DNA of 43,254 nt from Bacteroidales bacterium (GTDB lineage Bacteria > Bacteroidota > Bacteroidia > Bacteroidales > UBA932): NCBI GenBank assembly GCA_021443515.1, contig JABUTT010000243.1, forward strand, positions 1 through 43,254, written 5' to 3'. Positions 20,857 through 30,104 of this stretch are shown piece after piece (within the stretch, counting starts at the first letter, position 1; each line of letters starts with the position of its first letter). The notes beneath the pieces were generated by a model. It worked only from the letters and a program-made list of their open reading frames with translations. It was not told where the DNA came from and did no database searches. The position numbers and the translations under genes were made by a program.

Positions 20857-23282
20857 TGGAGGAACTAATCATGAAAAATATACTTAAAACAATAGCTCTT
20901 TCATTTGTACTTGCCGCAGCAATATCGTCTTGCGACAAGCCTTACGAAATCGATAAACCTCTCGCGCTCACCCAAAAACTTGTAGAACTCAAGGCGACCG
21001 TAGGTGAGACTCCTGTAGCCGTTTATTCAAATGGTTCCTGGACTGCGTCTCTTACGAAGCCTGTCAACTGGGCTGGTATAGACCGCGTGGAAGGTTACGG
21101 ACTTGGAGAAGTCAGATTCACCTACGCAGCCAATTATGGTCTTTCAAGGTCAGTCGGCATTATAATCAAAACTGAAGAGAAGGTTGATACTATTATGATG
21201 GTTCAGGCTGCAGGTCAGACCAATCCTGAATTCCACTTCAACAACCCAAGTTACACCTTTGCAAAGACTCCGGACAGGGCTGCCCTTCCGTTTACCTCTA
21301 ACATACCTTATAACTTGTATGAGGCAGAATGGACAGTGAACTATCCTGAAGGAACTGAAGAGGAAGACTACTGGATTAGTGAAGTTGAAATCAAGAATGA
21401 TTCTGTAGTATTCAATGTTGCCCAGAACTTCGAATCAGCCGACAGGTCTGCTGTTCTCAAGGTTTCGCACACTGATGCTGCAGGCAAGACTCTGACATCT
21501 CAGGTTGAACTCATTCAGGGCAAACTTGACCCATATCTTTCATTCGATGCAAGTATCACAGGCGGTGAGGTCAACTTCTCAAGTACCTCCGTTCTCGTTC
21601 CGGTCGAGTCAAACCTCATTCCTTACCTCTTCAAGATTGTGAAGACTGCCCAGATTTCATACGTGGGAACAGAAAAGGATTGGGTGACAAAGGTTGTGGC
21701 AGATCCTTCTAACGGAGGCGTCCTCGTTTATCTTAAGCCAAACGCTTCGACTGAGCCAAGGAAGGTCACTATCACAATGACCTACGTGGACGGCAACGGA
21801 TCTGCGCCTAAGATCTTCAAACTCAACCTTACCCAGAGTCGTTATGTGAAGTCTTGGACATTCGAGGAAATCAAGAACCTCATTCCTGGCTCTACAGGCG
21901 AATACACATTCACAGACCATGCAATGATTGATGGTGTGGTCATCGGTGACAAGGACAGCAAAAACATGGAATACAATCCTATGGATCCGTCTTCATACAG
22001 CGGTCTTCGTGGTATGATTATGGACTATCAGGACAAGTTTACCTACATTCAGGCTGAAGACGGCTCTCACGGATTCAGGGTACAGTTCGACAAGAAGCAG
22101 AGCAACACTCTCTCACGTTACTCGAAGGTTAAAATCAACCTCAAGGGTGTGAAGGTTGTCAAGGAGGCTGATCCTGCACGCTACACTCTTGAAGGCGTAA
22201 CTATCGATTGTATCGTATCAGTTGCTCCGGGTATTGCGGCAAAGAGAAAGGTTAGGGAACTTAAAGACCTTACTGACAACGATGTCTTTACATACACCAC
22301 TATTCAGGATATGGAAATAACCTTCAAGAGAGGTTGCTACACAAACCTTACTGATGGTTATACCTACAAGACAGACCTCAACCCTATGGGTAACAGCTCG
22401 TCATTCGTGGATGCCTATCCTCTCAACCTCAGGGACCGCAATGGCAATGTCATCTATATGGTAACAAACAGCCAGACTCCTTGGAGAAGAACAGGTAACG
22501 GCGTCCCTCAGGGATCGGGCAATATCTCGGGTATTATCATCGGAGGTACCAATCCTATGATGGAACGTTATGTAACAAAAGGAAATCTCGGAAAATATGC
22601 CATCCGTGTGCTTGAGGAAAGCGATATCGATTTCTATCAGTCTCGCTTTACCAATGTGCTTGTAGAGTGGGATTGGAACGTGAATACGGTTGCTTCTACC
22701 ATACTCGAGCCTACGACGGGCGAAGGAAAACTCTTCTGTAACATCTCGACTGCAACCGGTCTTACTGGCGACTACAACGACCTCGTTTCTACCGGAAGCG
22801 GCAAGGGTGTAATCAATGGAGCCTGCCGTTGGAGTTCGTCTTATTGGTGGGGTGCAACAGATGCTGATGCTCCTTACTTCCAGATTGAATTCTCAACCAA
22901 GGATGTGACAGGTTCAACCCTCGTCTATAACTGGGCTGTCGCTCAAGGCAATGGAAGCAAAACAACCATATTTGCTCCTGTTTACTGGCATCTCGAGTAC
23001 TCTACAGACGGAACAACCTTCACAAAACTCGACAAGGAATATGCAGTGCGTCCTATCGTATGGTGGGACAATGCAATGAGCCTTACGGCAATTCCTGGTC
23101 TTACAGAGTACACTGCGGTTCTTCCTTCAAGCCTCTTCGGTCAGGATAAGGTTTACCTCCGCTTCATCGCTTCAAGCAAGGAAGCTGCAACTCTCACCAC
23201 TCCGGACGGAGGCACTGTACAGGATACAGGCTCAACTGCCGCCTACATCCGCTTCGGCGAAATGTCGGTTCTTTACAACTAA
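20856..23282 (+). CDS. Surface lipoprotein with BACON-like N-terminus and DUF5689-like domain
   Basis: Real start probably MKNILKTIALSFVLAAAISSC (about 20871). Two BACON-like repeats, then TFTDHAMIDGVVIGDKDS...YIQAEDGSHGFRVQF...RYSKVKINLKGVKV resembling DUF5689; C-terminal beta-rich module with SSSYWWG. Confidence 0.7.
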   Translation: MEELIMKNILKTIALSFVLAAAISSCDKPYEIDKPLALTQKLVELKATVGETPVAVYSNGSWTASLTKPVNWAGIDRVEGYGLGEVRFTYAANYGLSRSVGIIIKTEEKVDTIMMVQAAGQTNPEFHFNNPSYTFAKTPDRAALPFTSNIPYNLYEAEWTVNYPEGTEEEDYWISEVEIKNDSVVFNVAQNFESADRSAVLKVSHTDAAGKTLTSQVELIQGKLDPYLSFDASITGGEVNFSSTSVLVPVESNLIPYLFKIVKTAQISYVGTEKDWVTKVVADPSNGGVLVYLKPNASTEPRKVTITMTYVDGNGSAPKIFKLNLTQSRYVKSWTFEEIKNLIPGSTGEYTFTDHAMIDGVVIGDKDSKNMEYNPMDPSSYSGLRGMIMDYQDKFTYIQAEDGSHGFRVQFDKKQSNTLSRYSKVKINLKGVKVVKEADPARYTLEGVTIDCIVSVAPGIAAKRKVRELKDLTDNDVFTYTTIQDMEITFKRGCYTNLTDGYTYKTDLNPMGNSSSFVDAYPLNLRDRNGNVIYMVTNSQTPWRRTGNGVPQGSGNISGIIIGGTNPMMERYVTKGNLGKYAIRVLEESDIDFYQSRFTNVLVEWDWNVNTVASTILEPTTGEGKLFCNISTATGLTGDYNDLVSTGSGKGVINGACRWSSSYWWGATDADAPYFQIEFSTKDVTGSTLVYNWAVAQGNGSKTTIFAPVYWHLEYSTDGTTFTKLDKEYAVRPIVWWDNAMSLTAIPGLTEYTAVLPSSLFGQDKVYLRFIASSKEAATLTTPDGGTVQDTGSTAAYIRFGEMSVLYN

Positions 23283-23296
23283 AATGAGAAAAGAAT

Positions 23297-25582
23297 ATGA
23301 AAAAGATGAATAAAACAGTTTTAGTTTCATTTCTCCTCGCCCTCCCTTTCGCATCATCCTGCAACTATGATGATGCGAAGATGGCTCGTCCGGAAGAACT
23401 TGGAGCAAAGGTAAAAGAGTATGTGGTTGATGAACAACCGGGTACTATCGACATCGATTACCTTTCCAATCTTTCGGGTACAATCACTTTCACCGAAAAG
23501 GTCGATTGGGCTGCTCTCAGCAGCAATAAGTTCAATGGCGATGGAAAAGTTACCGTGGTATATGATGCCAACGAAGGCTTCCCGAGAATGGCTCAGATTG
23601 AACTCATAAGTTCGGGAAATGAGCGCCGTGACACCATACAGCTTCAGCAGAAGGGTGTCATTATGCCTATTCTCAATCTTCCTGCAACAAATGCCCTTGC
23701 CTACAACAAGCAGGACACCAAGGTTGCCATTGAGACCAATGTTCCAAGCATCGACGAGTTTGACATTAAAATCAAATATGTAGGCTCGGATGAGGAGTGG
23801 ATAGAAGACATCACAATGTCGAACGGTTTCCTCAACATAAAGACAAAAGACAATACTACCGCCGATATTCGCAATGCGGTAATCACCTTCAAGTATGTCG
23901 ATGGCTGGAAAAAGGTTCATACCGTGACACTTTCCCTCACCCAGGCGAATAATAAGAATGAATTCGGTGTGGAACGCTCCTTCCCTGAGATTCGTGAAAT
24001 AGTAGAAGAGGCGGGTGGCGTTGCAACCATCACAGGTGACTATCTTCTCAATGGTTATGTAGTAAGCGACAAGTCTTCTCTCAATTCAGGTGAAAATCCG
24101 AGGACAACAACTGCGTCTATCGACTATACAATGAGCCAGCGCACGGTTTATTTCGAGTCACTCGATGGCAAGTATGGCTTTATGCTTGAATTTGCAGACG
24201 AAGAGAATAATACTCTTGAGCGCTACACCAAGGTTCAGATTCTCATAAAGGGGGCAAAGGTAACTCAATACATTGACCCTAAGAGATTTGTGATTTCAGG
24301 TCTTCTCGCTTCTCAGGTAATGAAGGCAGAAAAGGTTTCGGAAAGCGAAATCCCTGCAAAACAACTTCATTACAAGGATATCACTGATGACGATATCTAC
24401 ACTCAGGTACAACTTATGGATATCGAGCTTCCTGTACGTCAGGGACCTCTCTTCCCTTGCAACGAAGGTTATACTCTCGCAACAGGTGCAGACCGTATTA
24501 CCAAATATCCTAAACTTCTTATGGATAATGAGGGCAATATGTTCTACCTTCTCACAAACAGCAATTGCGTCTATCGTAACAATGGTCAGAAACTCCCTTA
24601 CGGAAAGGGAAGCATGAAACTCGTGGTTGTTCACGAAAAATGTCGTCAGTATGTGGATGAGGATAATGAAGATGAAGACGAGTGCGGTTACATCGGCCGT
24701 TATCAGTTCCGTCATGTAGCCCTCAACGACCTCTACGACAATATGACCGACGGTATTCTCGACGATGTTTGCGGCAACGGCTTCCTCACTGAGTACCGCT
24801 ATATGAAGTCCAATGGTGATGGTACCTGGGCTCCGACCTATGGCAAGAACGGCTGGTTCACCCACTCTTACAAGGGTTATAAGACCTCGAGGGGAGATTA
24901 TGGCCACGGTACTCAGACATTCAAGTATCTCGGTCCTATCGGTAACCTTGCAACCCGTCCTTTCGGACTCCACAGGGGTAACGAGAATGGACTTGGTATC
25001 TTCCTCGAGGATGGTACCGAATATGGTAATGCCGCAATGGGTGGTTACTTCGAACTTATCAATGATGATGCTAATGGTACAAACTATGGCAAGGGTTGGG
25101 TTCCGGCTGACTGTTATTGTGCGTGGGCAAACGCCTACTGGTGGGATGACGAGAGAGAACAGCCTTACTACTGGCTCATCAACTTCTCTACAAAGGATAT
25201 CGAAACCGATTATCTCACTTTGCAGATGACAGTTATGAACAACGCATACGAAGGCGGCCCTCGTTACTGGAAGGCAGAATGGACTACAGACCCGTCTGAC
25301 GACGATTGGGATTCTTCAGCCTGGAAACTCATTGACAACTATGTTGTTTCAGATGTTGCAAACTGGAACAATACACTCTACTATCAGTTCTCTGCATTCA
25401 AGGAAGTGGGACTCACCCTCCCTCTTGAAATGCTTGACAAGGAAAGTGTCTATATCCGTCTCATGCCTTCTGCTGACATCGCAGGCGATCAGGTAACCTA
25501 TCAGGGCGGTACAATCGCAAAGAGCGGCAAGACAGCAAACAGTGCAATCGATTATTTTGCAATCAGATACAGTAAAAAATAA
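23297..25582 (+). CDS. Surface lipoprotein paralogous to the preceding gene (BACON/DUF5689-like)
   Basis: YLLNGYVVSDKSSLN...YFESLDGKYGFMLEFADEENNTLERYTKVQILIKGAKV matches the 20856 ORF architecture; C-terminal ANAYWWDD...FSTKD parallels SSSYWWG...FSTKD. Confidence 0.7.
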   Translation: MKKMNKTVLVSFLLALPFASSCNYDDAKMARPEELGAKVKEYVVDEQPGTIDIDYLSNLSGTITFTEKVDWAALSSNKFNGDGKVTVVYDANEGFPRMAQIELISSGNERRDTIQLQQKGVIMPILNLPATNALAYNKQDTKVAIETNVPSIDEFDIKIKYVGSDEEWIEDITMSNGFLNIKTKDNTTADIRNAVITFKYVDGWKKVHTVTLSLTQANNKNEFGVERSFPEIREIVEEAGGVATITGDYLLNGYVVSDKSSLNSGENPRTTTASIDYTMSQRTVYFESLDGKYGFMLEFADEENNTLERYTKVQILIKGAKVTQYIDPKRFVISGLLASQVMKAEKVSESEIPAKQLHYKDITDDDIYTQVQLMDIELPVRQGPLFPCNEGYTLATGADRITKYPKLLMDNEGNMFYLLTNSNCVYRNNGQKLPYGKGSMKLVVVHEKCRQYVDEDNEDEDECGYIGRYQFRHVALNDLYDNMTDGILDDVCGNGFLTEYRYMKSNGDGTWAPTYGKNGWFTHSYKGYKTSRGDYGHGTQTFKYLGPIGNLATRPFGLHRGNENGLGIFLEDGTEYGNAAMGGYFELINDDANGTNYGKGWVPADCYCAWANAYWWDDEREQPYYWLINFSTKDIETDYLTLQMTVMNNAYEGGPRYWKAEWTTDPSDDDWDSSAWKLIDNYVVSDVANWNNTLYYQFSAFKEVGLTLPLEMLDKESVYIRLMPSADIAGDQVTYQGGTIAKSGKTANSAIDYFAIRYSKK

Positions 25583-25600
25583 CCAAATAATTATTAACAC

Positions 25601-28600
25601 ATGAAGAAGATTTTATCTATCCTCTTTGCGGGACTGCTCGTTTTGGCAGCCTGCACAAAGCAAGAACCGAAGAAGACTCTCGAGTCTTTCTCGATTAAGC
25701 CTGCTACAGTTGCTGTGACAGAAGGTGAAAGTTTCAAAATCACAGTTACGGCAAAGCCTGTTTATGAAGATATGGAAGTCGCTTTCAAATCTTCAGATGA
25801 AAAAGTGGTCAAGGTTAATGAAAAAGGTCAGGTAACTGCCATCGGCGAAGGTAAGGCAACCATTACCGTTTCAAACAGCATTGACTCCAAGACTGCAGAA
25901 TGTTCTGTGACTGTTGCCAAGAAGGTTGTTCTTGAGAGCATTACAGTCGAGCCTTCCGAGACAAAACTTGTCATCGGCAAGACTCTCAAGATTGAAATGA
26001 CTCCTAATCCTTACATTCCAGATCTCGAATTCACTTGGGCTTCAAGCAACTCGGATGTTGTGACTGTTGACCAGGAAGGCAATATCACAGGTGTTTCAGA
26101 AGGTGAGGCTACAGTTACCGTCACAAACGCACTTTACGACAAGAGCGCTTCAGTGAAGGTTACAGTTACCATCAACCTCTTCAGCGGTGGTAGCGGTTCG
26201 GCCTCAGATCCTTATCAAATTGCCAATATCGATGACCTTAAACTCTTCGCTGACTACAGCCGTGGTGGCGAGTCAATCTCCAAGTATGGTTTCGAGTCAG
26301 CTCACTACATCGTCACAAAAAACATCGAGATGAACTGTTTTGGTGAGGCTGGCGACACTGTCGATTTCCTCAGCCCTGCTTATGCTACAGTCGAGAAACC
26401 ATTCAAGGGTACTTTCAACGGCAACAACAAGGTCATCTATAAAATTTTCCTCGGCGACCGCTTCGACGAGAGCATTCCAAGCAAGACCGATACAGTAAAT
26501 GTTATTGAAAAAGGTATCGGCCTCATCGGTGTTCTTAACGGTGGTACAGTTCAGAATGTGATTCTCGAAAATCCTCACATTGAAAGTAACTCTGTCTGCA
26601 TCGGTGGTATCGTTGGATATGCCGAGAATGGCCAGATTACCGGTTGCAAGGTTATCGGTGGCGTTCCTTCATCCGTAATAGATGGCGACGATTACAAGGA
26701 TAATGCAAGCGTTACTTCAAACGACGGCGCATATATCTATGGTAAAGGTTATTATGCACAAGCGGGAGCAGTGACTCCACCTCCGTTCGGTGAAGATGGA
26801 TATAAATCCCAGTATGCTCTTGTCGGCGGCATCGTGGGTTATGCAGTTGGTTCTACTGTTATTTCAGGCTGCGAGGTTAATGCCTACGTGCGTGCAACCA
26901 ATCGTGGCGTTGGAGGTATTGCAGGTGCTCTCAACGGCTCCGCATCCATCTCAAATTGTACTCAGAATGGTCTTGTCTGGGGTAGTATGACGGGCAATGG
27001 AGGTATTACAGGTATCATCGTTAGCAACACTGTTTCCGACTGTACAGTCAATGGTTGCGTTTATGGCAAGTATTCGTATGTAGGTGGCGTTGTTGCTGTT
27101 ACTGCAGGTACTGCAAAGATTCAGAATTGCAAGATTGAAAATGGCGTTGTTCACACAGGTTTCAAAAACACAAGCGGTGGAACAAGAATCGGAGGTATTA
27201 TCGGCGGCTCTTGGGTTGCTGCTCCTGAAGTTACGGGATGTAAGGCAATCAACTCCAAAATACTTTCAAATGCTACAATCTGCGCTGCCATTGTTGGTGT
27301 TGCAAACAATGGTATCGTAATCAAGGACTGCGAAGTTACAGATTGTTTTGTTGACGATACCAATGAACCAGAAAACTCCGCAGCTAAACACGAGGTTGCC
27401 GGTATTCTCGGCTGGGGTAAAGTTTCGGTTGATGTTTCCGGCTGTACAGTTAAGAATTCTACAATGGTTGGTAACGCTTATTGCAGTATGATTGTGGGCT
27501 ATGCAGATGCCCCTCTTACGAAGATTACAAATTGTACTGCGGACAATTGTGAATTGAGAGCTGGTCAGTCTCTTGGTGGTATCCTTGGAGCAGCAACAAA
27601 ACACGCTGAAATCAGTGGTTGCGAGGTAACTAACTGTACAATCGCAGGAACAGGTGCTTATATTGCAGGTATTCACGGAGAGGCTCAGGCAGGTACAGAG
27701 ATTTCTAACTGCAAGGTTGAAAATACATCCCTCAGTCAGCCTGCAGCCAAGAACTTCATAGGTGGTATCAACGCATATTCAAAAGTCGGCGAACTCAAGG
27801 TTACTGACTGTAAGGTTATCGATATCGACATCTTTGGCGGTGGTCAGGGCAATGGTTGTGTAATAGGCCGTTCTGACTTCGCCACTATAGTAAAGAACTG
27901 CTATGTAAGTGGTAAGATTGAAACTGCTACTGCAGGCTACAATGTTGGCGGTATCATCGGACATATCAACTCTGGAGCAAATGCAGTGGACCTCATCATC
28001 GACAACTGCGCTGTTGAGGCTGACATCACAGGTGGTTACCAGGTTGGAGGTATCTGCGGTCTTTCAGCAGGAACAGGCACAACTCCTATCATTATCTCTA
28101 ATGTAAGTTATGTCGGAAAACTCTCTGCTTTGTCGGCTCCTGCCAATTATCCTAATGCAAATATCGCAGGTATTGTAGGTTACGCCAACAATGCTTCGCA
28201 GAACAAGCCTTTGTATGTGGTCAACGCATACGCAAGACCTTCTCAAATTGATATTACAAGCAAGGTTACAGGTGGCAGCGGAGCTATCGGAGGTCTCTTC
28301 GGTTATGCTCAGTGGAATGTGTCTGCATTCATCGGCTATTCTGACCTTGTAAGAGGCAAGATTTATAAGGATGGAGTTCAGATTGACGGAACTCAGGCTC
28401 GCGTCGGAGGTATTGCGGGTGTGACTTGCTACACAGCTTCAGCATCTTATGGTACACTCCTCTACAAGAACCTCTACTATGATTCATCTATCGGCTTCGG
28501 TCCTACAAATGATGGTCAGGGTGCTCCGGATGAGGTTGACTGCGAGGGTATAACTGAGGCTAAGTTTACAGATGGAACACTTCTTTCTAACCTCAACGCA

Positions 28601-28705
28601 GCTGTGACCGCTTACAATGCTTCCGAGTCAAAGGTTGCTACAGCCAAGGCTTGGGTTGCTGGCGCAGACGGTTATCCTGTAATCTCAGGTTTACCAACCA
28701 AGTGA
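25601..28705 (+). CDS. Big2-domain and GLUG-repeat surface lipoprotein
   Basis: Lipobox LVLAAC; two Big2-like repeats (VTAIGEGKATITV; ITGVSEGEATVTV); many repeats of the form GGIVGYA..xISGCxVxx, characteristic of GLUG motifs. Confidence 0.8.
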   Translation: MKKILSILFAGLLVLAACTKQEPKKTLESFSIKPATVAVTEGESFKITVTAKPVYEDMEVAFKSSDEKVVKVNEKGQVTAIGEGKATITVSNSIDSKTAECSVTVAKKVVLESITVEPSETKLVIGKTLKIEMTPNPYIPDLEFTWASSNSDVVTVDQEGNITGVSEGEATVTVTNALYDKSASVKVTVTINLFSGGSGSASDPYQIANIDDLKLFADYSRGGESISKYGFESAHYIVTKNIEMNCFGEAGDTVDFLSPAYATVEKPFKGTFNGNNKVIYKIFLGDRFDESIPSKTDTVNVIEKGIGLIGVLNGGTVQNVILENPHIESNSVCIGGIVGYAENGQITGCKVIGGVPSSVIDGDDYKDNASVTSNDGAYIYGKGYYAQAGAVTPPPFGEDGYKSQYALVGGIVGYAVGSTVISGCEVNAYVRATNRGVGGIAGALNGSASISNCTQNGLVWGSMTGNGGITGIIVSNTVSDCTVNGCVYGKYSYVGGVVAVTAGTAKIQNCKIENGVVHTGFKNTSGGTRIGGIIGGSWVAAPEVTGCKAINSKILSNATICAAIVGVANNGIVIKDCEVTDCFVDDTNEPENSAAKHEVAGILGWGKVSVDVSGCTVKNSTMVGNAYCSMIVGYADAPLTKITNCTADNCELRAGQSLGGILGAATKHAEISGCEVTNCTIAGTGAYIAGIHGEAQAGTEISNCKVENTSLSQPAAKNFIGGINAYSKVGELKVTDCKVIDIDIFGGGQGNGCVIGRSDFATIVKNCYVSGKIETATAGYNVGGIIGHINSGANAVDLIIDNCAVEADITGGYQVGGICGLSAGTGTTPIIISNVSYVGKLSALSAPANYPNANIAGIVGYANNASQNKPLYVVNAYARPSQIDITSKVTGGSGAIGGLFGYAQWNVSAFIGYSDLVRGKIYKDGVQIDGTQARVGGIAGVTCYTASASYGTLLYKNLYYDSSIGFGPTNDGQGAPDEVDCEGITEAKFTDGTLLSNLNAAVTAYNASESKVATAKAWVAGADGYPVISGLPTK

Positions 28706-28753
28706 AGGTTTTAATCCAATTCAAACAACTTCTAAGAAGTTGAATTCTAAATA

Positions 28754-28791
28754 AAAAGAGGGGCGGCCGAGCGGTCGTCTCTTTTTTTTTG
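28754..28791 (+). terminator. Intrinsic terminator after the SusCD/GLUG unit
   Basis: AAAAAGAGGGGCGGCCGAGCGGTCGTCTCTTTTTTTT: extended stem, GAGC loop, T-run. Confidence 0.85.
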
Positions 28792-28825
28792 CTATATTTG
28801 TAGGTATAATGATAAATCCGTTTTT

Positions 28826-30100
28826 ATGAAGAAGATAGCACTATTTATTCTCTCGATTTTATTGTTTGCCGCGTGCAACAAAAACCCTGATACCCCGGGT
28901 CAGAACTTTGGTTTTGTGATTACAGAACAGGAAATTGACTACGGTGCAACTGAGGTCGAAATCAAGTTCTACAGCGCTAAGGAATGGACTGCAAAGAGCA
29001 ATGGCAAATGGGCCGCTCTCAAGGTTACTTCAGGCTCCGGCTCCAAGACCGAGCAGAGTCTCAAGGTCGTGGTTGCCGAGAACGATGGAGACGAAAAACG
29101 CAAGGCGGTCATCATTCTTACCGATGGAGATGAAAGTTCGATGTTTAACCTTTATCAGCGTCCTAAGAATCCTACAAAGGTGACCTTGCTCTACTGGAAC
29201 ATCCAGGACGGTATGTGGGCAGACCAGGCGAACAATTACAGCAAATTCATAGAATGGGTTAAGAAATACGACCCGGATATCTGTGTTTGGAACGAAGCCG
29301 CTTCTCTCTACAAGACAGGCACTTACACAGGTATGTCTTGGCGTACCGGTCAGTTCCCTGACGGATGGCTTCCAATCGCGAATAAATATGGCCACAACTG
29401 CGTGGGTATAAGTTATATTACTCCTCCTAACAAGAATGTGGGTTATGACCACTTCCCTCAGGTAATTACCACAAGGAATACCCCTGTTGTGAAGGTTGAG
29501 GATTTCATTGGCTCTACCGCTGCAAAGACCGACACTGTCATCACTCGTCGCGGTGCTTGGCAGACAGTGGAGATAGCGGGCCATACCGTAAACTTCATCA
29601 CTCTCCACCTCTGGCCGTTCAACTACCATCCAAACGAAGGCTCGACTTCGACCTCTAACCTTACTATCGGCAGTAATTATCGCCGTGCAGAACTTATGTA
29701 CATGTTCCAGCGCAGTATTCTCACTCATCCGAACGCCAAGGACGAGTATTGGATTTGCCTCGGCGATTTCAACTCCCGCAGCCGTATGGACCAGTGGTAC
29801 TACAACTACTCGGGTGATAACCTTAACTGGTTTATTCCTCACGATTACATTGCTGAAGCAACGCCTCTCATCGATGTAGTCGGCACTTTCAACGAAGGCA
29901 AGTTCTGCTCGAGCACTGCCGGCAGCACACGAATCGACTTCGTTTATGCAACTCCTCGTCTTATGAAGGCTGTCACTGCGGCATACGTGCCTATTGACGA
30001 CTTCGCTGTACAGACTCCAAAGAAGTGTACTTTCGACAATGGTACTCTCTACGACCCTTCAGATCACCGACCAATCCTTGTAACATTTGAAATAAGATAG
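28826..30100 (+). CDS. Lipoprotein with BACON-like N-terminus and endonuclease/exonuclease/phosphatase (EEP) fold
   Basis: Lipobox LLFAAC; EEP motifs in order: YWNIQDG, DICVWNEA, FITLHLWP, CLGDFNSRS, RIDFVYA, DPSDHRPILV. Confidence 0.85.
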   Translation: MKKIALFILSILLFAACNKNPDTPGQNFGFVITEQEIDYGATEVEIKFYSAKEWTAKSNGKWAALKVTSGSGSKTEQSLKVVVAENDGDEKRKAVIILTDGDESSMFNLYQRPKNPTKVTLLYWNIQDGMWADQANNYSKFIEWVKKYDPDICVWNEAASLYKTGTYTGMSWRTGQFPDGWLPIANKYGHNCVGISYITPPNKNVGYDHFPQVITTRNTPVVKVEDFIGSTAAKTDTVITRRGAWQTVEIAGHTVNFITLHLWPFNYHPNEGSTSTSNLTIGSNYRRAELMYMFQRSILTHPNAKDEYWICLGDFNSRSRMDQWYYNYSGDNLNWFIPHDYIAEATPLIDVVGTFNEGKFCSSTAGSTRIDFVYATPRLMKAVTAAYVPIDDFAVQTPKKCTFDNGTLYDPSDHRPILVTFEIR

Positions 30101-30104
30101 ATTT

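Noticed and set aside
29030-29842. 270-aa minus-strand ORF opposite the EEP gene
   Set aside because: Shadow ORF; the + frame carries all EEP motifs.
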